A DNA stretch of 64,000 nucleotides, taken from NCBI RefSeq assembly GCF_043195095.1, contig NZ_JBAFWN010000001.1. The stretch is one strand, 5' to 3'. This DNA is from NCEH01 sp043195095 (GTDB lineage Bacteria; Pseudomonadota; Alphaproteobacteria; Rhizobiales; Xanthobacteraceae). The position numbers and the translations under genes were made by a program. Within the stretch, counting starts at the first letter, position 1. Each line of letters opens with the position of its first letter. This document shows, piece after piece, positions 58,767 through 64,000 of this stretch. A model generated the notes under the pieces. It worked only from the letters and a program-made list of their open reading frames with translations, did not search any database and was not told the origin of the DNA.

Positions 58767-59801
58767 ATGCGCACCAAAATCACCTTCGTCCTCGGCCTGC
58801 CGCTGCTGGCGCTCGCCCTCGCGATCCCGCTGTTCGTGACCGACAGCTACATTCTGCACTCCATGGCGATGGTCCTGTTCTTCGCCTATATGGCCTCGTC
58901 CTGGAACTTCGTGTGCGGCTATGTGGGCCAGCTCTCGCTTGGCCATTCCGCCTTCGCCGGGGTGGCGGGCTATGTCACCGTGCTGCTGTTCACCCAGCTC
59001 GGCGTGACGCCCTGGATTGGCATGCTGGCGGGCGGGGCGTTCGCGGCCCTGCTCTCGGTGCCGGTGGGCTATGCCACCTTCCGCCTGAAGGGGCCCTATT
59101 TCACGCTGACCACCATCGCGTTCGCGGAAATCCTGCGCATCTGGCTGGAGAATACCGACGATTTCCTGGGCATTCCGCTGAAGGGCGCGCAGGGGCTCAC
59201 AGTGCCGCCGGTGGGGGGCTCAAGCTTCCTCGCCTTTCAGTTCGACGGCAAGGTGCCCTATTATTACATCATCCTCGCCATGCTCGTGGGCGTGATGGCG
59301 GCGACCGCCTTGATGGAGCGTTCGCGCCTCGGCTTTTATCTCAAAGCCATTCGCGGCGACCGCGACGGGGCGGAGGCGCTGGGCGTCGATCCCACCCGCT
59401 ACAGCCTCACCGCGCTCGCCATCAGCGCCTTCCTCACCGGCCTCGGCGGCGCCTATTACGCGCAGCTGTTCCGCTACATCAATCCGGAGCGGAACATGGG
59501 CATCGACCTCTCCATCGACATGGCCATCATGACCATCGTCGGCGGCCAGGGCACCATCCTCGGGCCGACGCTGGGCGCGCTGCTGCTGCATCCCATCGGC
59601 GAGATGGTGCGCGCCACCATCGGCGGCAGTTTCCTCGGCCTGCATCTGGTCCTCTACGGGCTGATGCTCATCCTGGCCGTGATCTATTTTCCGAAGGGGA
59701 TCATCGTGCCGCTGCAACGCCTGCTGAACGGGCGCAAGGCCAAGCCGGCGGCAAGCCGCACCGGCGTGAAGGCCGACGCGCTGGAGGGCAAGGGACAATG
59801 A
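58767..59801 (+). CDS. livM: ABC transporter permease LivM type, system 2
   Basis: 344 residues. WNFVCGYVGQLSLGHSAFAGVAGY, TFRLKGPYFTLTTIAFAEILRI and LKAIRGDRDGAEALGVDPTRYSLTALAISAFLTGLGG define the family; a soluble basic tail of about 30 residues ends the protein. The stop overlaps the livG start (ATGA). Confidence 0.94.
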   Translation: MRTKITFVLGLPLLALALAIPLFVTDSYILHSMAMVLFFAYMASSWNFVCGYVGQLSLGHSAFAGVAGYVTVLLFTQLGVTPWIGMLAGGAFAALLSVPVGYATFRLKGPYFTLTTIAFAEILRIWLENTDDFLGIPLKGAQGLTVPPVGGSSFLAFQFDGKVPYYYIILAMLVGVMAATALMERSRLGFYLKAIRGDRDGAEALGVDPTRYSLTALAISAFLTGLGGAYYAQLFRYINPERNMGIDLSIDMAIMTIVGGQGTILGPTLGALLLHPIGEMVRATIGGSFLGLHLVLYGLMLILAVIYFPKGIIVPLQRLLNGRKAKPAASRTGVKADALEGKGQ

Positions 59802-60541
59802 GCGCGACGCAGAAAATCCTGGACGTGAAGGGCATTTCCAAAAGGTTCGGCGGCGTGCAGGCGGTCTCCACCTTGTCATTCCACTTGAACCAGGGCGAGA
59901 TCCTCGGGCTGCTCGGCCCCAATGGCGCGGGCAAGACCACGGCCTTCAACATGATCGCCGGCGCCCTTCGCTCGGACACCGGCGAAATCCTGTTCGAGGG
60001 GCGCAGCCTCGCCAATCTCAAGCCGTGGGACATCTGCCGGCTCGGCATCGCGCGCACCTTCCAGCTCTCCAAGCCGTTCGGCGGGCTCAGCGTGCTGGAG
60101 AATGTGATGGTCGGCAGCTTCGTGCGCACGTCGGCGGAGGCGCAAGCCCGCGCCGAGGCGCAGAAGGTGGTGGACTTCCTCGACATGGGCGCAAAGGCCC
60201 ACACCGACGCCGACGACCTCACCGCCTTCGACCGCCGCAAGCTGGAATTGGGCCGCGCGCTCGCCACCAAGCCGCGCCTGCTTTTGATGGACGAGGTGGT
60301 GGCCGGCGCCACCCCCAACGAAGCCGGCGAGATGGTGCATCTGGTGCGCAAGGTGCGCGACCTCGGCATCACCATCCTGATCGTGGAGCATGTGATGAAG
60401 GTCATCATGGGCCTGTCGGACCGGGTGATCGTGCTCGACTATGGCAAGCTGATCGCCGACGGCCCGCCCAAGGAGGTGGTGCGCCAGCCGGACGTCCTCA
60501 AAGCCTATTTCGGAGAGCGCTATGTCGACGCCCGCGCTTGA
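59798..60541 (+). CDS. livG: ABC transporter ATPase LivG type, system 2
   Basis: 247 residues. Walker A GPNGAGKTTAFN, Q-loop region GIARTFQLSKPFGGLSVLENV, and Walker B LLLMDEVVAGATPNE. The ABC signature is weak and unusual: DDLTAFDRRKLELGRAL has AFDRR where LSxGxQ is expected, and the usual DEP is DEV. Other motifs are intact, so partial degeneracy of the signature is worth noting. Overlaps livM by 4 bp and livF by 20 bp. Confidence 0.93.
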   Translation: MSATQKILDVKGISKRFGGVQAVSTLSFHLNQGEILGLLGPNGAGKTTAFNMIAGALRSDTGEILFEGRSLANLKPWDICRLGIARTFQLSKPFGGLSVLENVMVGSFVRTSAEAQARAEAQKVVDFLDMGAKAHTDADDLTAFDRRKLELGRALATKPRLLLMDEVVAGATPNEAGEMVHLVRKVRDLGITILIVEHVMKVIMGLSDRVIVLDYGKLIADGPPKEVVRQPDVLKAYFGERYVDARA

Positions 60542-61238
60542 GGTCCGCGACCTGTGGTCCGGCTATGGCGACCAGGACGTGCTGCGCGGCATCAATTTGG
60601 TGCTGGAGCCGCGCACCATCGTCGCTTTGATCGGCGCCAACGGCGCCGGCAAGTCCACCTTGCTGCGCACCCTCTCCGGCCTGCTGCGGCCGCACCGGGG
60701 CGAGGCGAAGCTCTATGGCGAAAGCATCTTCTGCCTGCCGCCCCACAAGGTGGTGGAAAGCGGCTTCGTGCAGTCGCCCGAGGGCAAGCAATTGTTCCTC
60801 GGCATGTCGATCCGCGAGAACCTGCTGGTGGGGGCGCAGAACACGCGCGCCCGCGCGCGCCGCGACCAGACGCTGGAGGAAGTGTTCGAGCTGTTCCCCA
60901 TCCTGCGCGAGCGCCAGGCGCTGAACGCCTCCACCCTCTCGGGCGGGCAGCAGCAGATGGTGGCGGTGGGCCGTGCGCTCATGGCCCTGCCGCGCGTGCT
61001 GGCGCTGGACGAGCCCTCGCTCGGCCTCGCCCCCATCATGGTGGATCGCCTGTTCGAGAGCATCGCCAAGATCAAGGAGCGCGATCTCACGATCCTGATC
61101 ATCGAGCAGAACGTATTCCAGGTGTTGGAAATGGCCGATTACGGCTATGTGCTTGAGAATGGCGTTATGACGCTGAGCGGCACCGGGGCGGAACTGCTCG
61201 CGGACGACCATCTGCGCGCCAGCTATCTCGGCCTGTGA
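60522..61238 (+). CDS. livF: ABC transporter ATPase LivF type, system 2
   Basis: 238 residues. Walker A GANGAGKSTLLRTLSG, FVQSPEGKQLFLGMSIRENLLVGA, signature STLSGGQQQMVAVGRALM, Walker B LALDEPSLGLAP and switch His region equivalent IIEQN. Starts inside the last 20 bp of livG. Provides the fully consensus ATPase site of the pair. Confidence 0.94.
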   Translation: MSTPALEVRDLWSGYGDQDVLRGINLVLEPRTIVALIGANGAGKSTLLRTLSGLLRPHRGEAKLYGESIFCLPPHKVVESGFVQSPEGKQLFLGMSIRENLLVGAQNTRARARRDQTLEEVFELFPILRERQALNASTLSGGQQQMVAVGRALMALPRVLALDEPSLGLAPIMVDRLFESIAKIKERDLTILIIEQNVFQVLEMADYGYVLENGVMTLSGTGAELLADDHLRASYLGL

Positions 61239-61275
61239 CGGCCGCCACAAAGAGACACAGGGACGGAGACCTTTC

Positions 61276-61971
61276 GTGAGCAGCACCAAGATCGCCATCG
61301 TCACCGGGGGCGGCACCGGCATCGGCCGCGCGGTCGCGGAACGCCTCCTTGAGGCGGGCTATACGCCGCTCGCGGTCGGCCGCGACAAGGATGCGGATTT
61401 CGCGCTCGACTTCGCCGAGCTGGACGTGACCGACGCCGCCGCCATCGCCGCGCTCGCCGCGCGCTATTCCGAGGTGTCGGCGGTGGTGAACTGCGCCGGC
61501 ATGATCCTGCACGACATGAAGGAATTCGAGCCGGAGGGCTTCCGCCGGGTGCTCGACGTCAACCTCACCGGCTCTCATCTCGTCACCATGGCGTTCCGCC
61601 AGGCGCTGGCGGCGGCGGGCGGCAGCGTGGTGAACATCGCCTCCATGTGGAGCTATTTCGGCTCGGGGCGGAACCCGGCCTATGCCTCGTCCAAGGGCGC
61701 GATTGTGCAGCTGACCCGCTCGCTGGCGGTGGCGCTGGCGCCGGAACAGATCCGCGTGAATGCGGTGGCGCCGGGCTGGATCGAAACCCGCCTCTCGGCC
61801 GGCGCCTTGCAAAATCCCGAGCGCGCGGCGCCCATCATGGCGCGCATTCCCATGCAGCGCTGGGGTTCGCCGGCGGACGTGGCTGAGGTGGTGAACTTCC
61901 TGCTCTCGCCGGCGGCGGGCTATGTGACCGGCGCGATCATTCCGGTGGACGGCGGCTACGGCATCGCCTGA
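61276..61971 (+). CDS. Short-chain dehydrogenase/reductase at the end of the Liv-2 operon
   Basis: 231 residues starting at GTG after GGGACGGAGAC. Cofactor motif VTGGGTGIGRAVAERLLEAG, NCAGM, catalytic Ser in NIASMWSYFG, YASSK, and C-terminal GAIIPVDGGYGIA. Lies 37 bp after livF, so probably transcribed with the importer and acting on its substrate or an early intermediate. Substrate unknown. Confidence 0.9.
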   Translation: MSSTKIAIVTGGGTGIGRAVAERLLEAGYTPLAVGRDKDADFALDFAELDVTDAAAIAALAARYSEVSAVVNCAGMILHDMKEFEPEGFRRVLDVNLTGSHLVTMAFRQALAAAGGSVVNIASMWSYFGSGRNPAYASSKGAIVQLTRSLAVALAPEQIRVNAVAPGWIETRLSAGALQNPERAAPIMARIPMQRWGSPADVAEVVNFLLSPAAGYVTGAIIPVDGGYGIA

Positions 61972-61985
61972 GCAGGCCGGCGATT

Positions 61986-62196
61986 GCATCCCGGCCAAGT
62001 GCAACGCCCGCGGCGCGGAACGCATCCCGGTCAAGTGCAGCGCCTCTGGCGCGGAACGCGAGCCGGGACCCAGCGCAAGGACGCCGCCGAAGGCGCTTCC
62101 TTAGAGGAGCGCGCGGCGCGGTTTGCCTGCTGCGCAGGAGCCGTGTGCTGGGTCCCGGCTCAGCGCTCCGGCTCCGCCGTCGCTGGGCCGGGACGC
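61986..62196. repeat. Single family L palindromic unit
   Basis: Carries the same arms as the 53-kb array (GAGCCGGGACCCAGCG ... CTGGGTCCCGGCTCAGCGCT ... GCTGGGCCGGGACGC), but the left-arm start CCGG(C/T)CAAGTGCA is duplicated (61986 and about 62022). Starts 14 bp after the SDR stop. Confidence 0.8.
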
Positions 62197-62229
62197 GAGG
62201 GCGGCACGAGCGTGCTCCCCTCTCCGCCT

Positions 62230-62352
62230 GCCCCCTCCCCATCCCTGCCCTGCACGCGGGAGAGGGAGCGCATTGGCGCTGATCGAACCGCCTCACCCGC
62301 ACGAGCCATAGATCCCCTCTCCCGCGTGCGGGGGAGGGTTAGGGAGGGGGAA
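62230..62352 (+). repeat. Long hairpin repeat, family C, copy 3
   Basis: CCCCCTCCCCATCCCTGCCC then GCACGCGGGAGAGGGAG, and the complementary CCCCTCTCCCGCGTGCGGGG then AGGGTTAGGGAGGGGGAAA. Both arms carry the matching change of GCAAGCGG to GCACGCGG / CCGCGTGC, i.e. compensatory substitution keeping the stem paired. Between convergent genes. Confidence 0.85.
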
Positions 62353-62384
62353 ATCGGGCCGCACGGGCCGTGAGCAAACTGCGC

Positions 62385-63092
62385 CTATCCCAGCCGCTGC
62401 GCCGCGCCATCCTTGCCGGCGGGCGCACGCGATTGCGCCTCCACCCAGGCCACCAGCACGCGGCCCCATTCGATATCCGCCTGGATCGCCTCGCGCGCGG
62501 CGGCCGGATCGCGGGCGCGCAGCGCGGTGAGCACGTCGTAATGCTTGTGCTCCTTGCCGGCGATCTGGCGCGGCGGCATGGTGGAATGGAACACGCTCAA
62601 GAGCGGCCCCATCAGCGTCCACATGTTCTCGACGATGGATTCCACCCGCGGCAATTGGGCGATGTCCAGCAGCGCGAAATGGAAGTCGCGATTCTTGATG
62701 CTGGCTTTCTTGGGATTGGTCGCCGCGGCCTCGATGAATTCGGCCTGGATCGCTTCCAGCTTGCGCAATTGCTTGTCGGTGATCAGCCGCGCCGCCCGCG
62801 CCGCCGCCACCCCTTCAAGCTGCACGCGGATGAGCTGGATCTCCTGCAGGCGCTCTGAATCCAGCAGCGGCACGTGGATGGCGGTGGCGGCCTTCATCTC
62901 CAGCGCCTGCTCGCTCACGAGGCGGAAGATCGCCTCGCGCACGGGGGTGATGCTGGTGCCGAGTTCGGCCGCCAGCGCCGAGATGCGCAGGCGCTCGCCG
63001 GGCTCGAACTGCCCGTCGATCAGCGCCCGCCGGATGCGGCCATAGACCCGCGCCGACAGATTCTCTTTCTCGACTTGCTGCAGCTCGGCCAT
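62385..63092 (-). CDS. GntR family regulator with FCD domain (copy 4)
   Basis: 235 residues. Winged helix-turn-helix (VYGRIRRALIDGQFEPGERLRISALAAELGTSITPVREAIFRLVSE) and FCD domain (IRVQLEGVAAARAA; KNRDFHFALLDIA; EHKHYDVLTAL). It closely resembles copy 3 at 47.2 kb in layout. An ATATATCAT element lies 36-44 bp upstream of its start and a matching palindrome upstream of Liv-2, so it probably represses both itself and Liv-2. Confidence 0.91.
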   Translation of the reverse strand: MAELQQVEKENLSARVYGRIRRALIDGQFEPGERLRISALAAELGTSITPVREAIFRLVSEQALEMKAATAIHVPLLDSERLQEIQLIRVQLEGVAAARAARLITDKQLRKLEAIQAEFIEAAATNPKKASIKNRDFHFALLDIAQLPRVESIVENMWTLMGPLLSVFHSTMPPRQIAGKEHKHYDVLTALRARDPAAAREAIQADIEWGRVLVAWVEAQSRAPAGKDGAAQRLG

Positions 63093-63126
63093 CTGATCCC
63101 GCGATTCCCTACTTAAACCCTCAAAA

Positions 63127-63138
63127 CATATATCATAT
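63127..63138. promoter_or_regulatory. Candidate GntR operator sharing ATATATCAT with the Liv-2 palindrome
   Basis: CATATATCATAT lies across the stop codon of the upstream dehydrogenase gene and just before the GntR gene. Nine bases (ATATATCAT, 63128-63136) are identical to half of the 14-bp palindrome at 56052-56065. The local sequence is AT-rich against a GC-rich background. Confidence 0.45.
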
Positions 63139-64000
63139 TGCCGCCCGCAGCGCCTGCGACGCGCTGCCCGCGCGCGCTTCCAGCGCGAGGATGGCGGCGA
63201 CGATCTCGGCCTCGTCCAGCACGCGGGGGAAATGGCGGGCGTGGGGCGCGGTCAGCGTGAGGCGCGCGATGGTCTCGGCTTCCTCGCCCGTCGGCCCCGC
63301 GCCGGCGAGCGCGGCAAGGCTCACGGGAAGGCCGATGCGGCCATAGAAGGCGATGATGTCGTCCATGAAGGCCTCGTCCCGGCCTTCCAGGACCAATTGC
63401 ACGAGCCCGCCATAGGCCACCTGCAAGCCATGGAGGGCATTGGCATATTTCGGCACGGCGGAGAGCCCGCGCGTCATGGAATGGGAGATGGAGAGACCGC
63501 CGCTTTCGAACGCGAGCCCGCTCATCAGAACGGTGGCCTCCACCACCAGATCGAGCGCATCGTCGGCGCTCTTGCGGTCCACGGCGGCGAGCGCGTCCTC
63601 GGCATGGGCGCGCAGGATGTCGTAGCATCCGCGCGCGAGGATCAGCGCGCTTTCCACCGGCGCGCCGCCATAGATGTTCTTGCCCTTGGCGCGCACGCAG
63701 CGTTCCACCTCGAACAGCTTCACCACCGCATCGCCAATGCCGGCGAGGAACAGATGGCGCGGCGCCTGGGCGATCACCTGCGTATCCACCACCACGAGGT
63801 CGGGATTGGCGGGGAGCTTCTCCACCGCCAGCAGGCGGTGGTGTTCGTCATAGAGCACGTAATTGTGGCTGGTGGGCGCGTCGGTGGAGGCGATGGTGGG
63901 GATGGTCGCGACCTTGGCGCCGAGCCGCCCGGCGAGCGCCTTGCCGGCGTCGATGCATTTCCCGCCGCCGGCCGCCGCCACCAGGCTCGGCACGCGCGCG
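63133..64000 (-). CDS. Iron/zinc alcohol dehydrogenase, glycerol-dehydrogenase-like; 5' end outside the window
   Basis: At least 289 residues; the frame is open to the right edge, so the start and part of the N-terminal Rossmann domain are missing. Seen: GGGKCIDAGKALAGRLGAKVATIPTIASTDAPTSHNYVLYDE, which matches GldA-type enzymes, and the metal ligands Asp in GIGDAVVK, His in ISHSMTRG and His in NALHGLQVAYG. A polyol or hydroxy-acid oxidiser, probably zinc-dependent. Same strand as, and 41 bp upstream of, the GntR gene. A different branch from the iron alcohol dehydrogenase at 29.5 kb. Confidence 0.88.
   Translation of the reverse strand, partial: ARVPSLVAAAGGGKCIDAGKALAGRLGAKVATIPTIASTDAPTSHNYVLYDEHHRLLAVEKLPANPDLVVVDTQVIAQAPRHLFLAGIGDAVVKLFEVERCVRAKGKNIYGGAPVESALILARGCYDILRAHAEDALAAVDRKSADDALDLVVEATVLMSGLAFESGGLSISHSMTRGLSAVPKYANALHGLQVAYGGLVQLVLEGRDEAFMDDIIAFYGRIGLPVSLAALAGAGPTGEEAETIARLTLTAPHARHFPRVLDEAEIVAAILALEARAGSASQALRAAI

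Larger units (their letters stand above)
61972..62384. other. 413-bp gap between convergent SDR and GntR genes, filled with two repeats
   Basis: Contains a single family L unit (61986-62196) and family C copy 3 (62230-62352). Nothing else recognised. Confidence 0.6.

Overview
The window is 64 kb of GC-rich DNA with no rRNA, tRNA, CRISPR array or complete insertion sequence that I could recognise. Protein families point to an alphaproteobacterium, probably a Hyphomicrobiales (Rhizobiales) member: IalB, a giant classical autotransporter, DUF2189, DUF2934 and DUF892 proteins, fused TRAP DctQM permeases, several Liv-type ABC importers, GGAAC-type (EcfG) stress promoters and palindromic intergenic repeats typical of that order. 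Genus cannot be fixed from the sequence alone.

Layout. (1) 1-11 kb: the 3' 9.3 kb of a giant autotransporter adhesin gene, then ialB-like and sapC-like genes. (2) 11-16 kb: an AraC regulator, an HMG-CoA-lyase plus class III CoA-transferase pair, a LysR regulator and the remnant of a livF gene. (3) 16-25 kb: a seven-gene leftward operon (split transketolase, beta-hydroxyacid dehydrogenase, alpha/beta hydrolase, TRAP dctP and dctQM, full-length transketolase) with a divergent LysR gene. (4) 26-35.5 kb: a GntR gene, then a leftward operon of TRAP dctP-dctQM, GntR, CoA-transferase, iron alcohol dehydrogenase, HMG-CoA lyase and aldehyde dehydrogenase. (5) 36-43 kb: housekeeping and stress genes (ilvA, L,D-transpeptidase, gamma-glutamyltransferase/oxamate-amidohydrolase family, DUF2189, DUF2934, DUF892). 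(6) 43-48 kb: leuC-leuD-dehalogenase-like hydrolase, an SDR and a GntR gene. (7) 48-62 kb: two Liv ABC importers. The first has its second permease and both ATPases fused into one polypeptide and is followed by a beta-hydroxyacid dehydrogenase and a BKACE gene. The second is conventional and ends in an SDR. (8) 62-64 kb: a GntR gene and a glycerol-dehydrogenase-like gene cut by the window edge.

How it works together. Most of the window looks like a set of modules for scavenging organic acids and alcohols. Each has its own importer (TRAP or Liv), its own regulator (LysR or GntR/FCD) and enzymes that oxidise an alcohol to an acid, attach CoA by CoA-transfer, and cleave the C-C bond (HMG-CoA-lyase family, BKACE, transketolase). 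The 27-35.5 kb operon is the most coherent: import, alcohol to aldehyde to acid, acyl-CoA formation, retro-Claisen cleavage. That fits a 3-hydroxy-3-methyl-branched diol acid such as mevalonate, or a relative. Several GntR genes sit next to palindromes that are good operator candidates.

Non-coding structure is unusually rich. Three families of large hairpin-forming repeats lie between genes, including a four-copy tandem array of about 200-bp units at 53078-53846. Long stem-loops follow the binding-protein gene in both Liv operons. Because of the high GC content and regular codon bias there are very long antisense open frames; these were treated as shadows.
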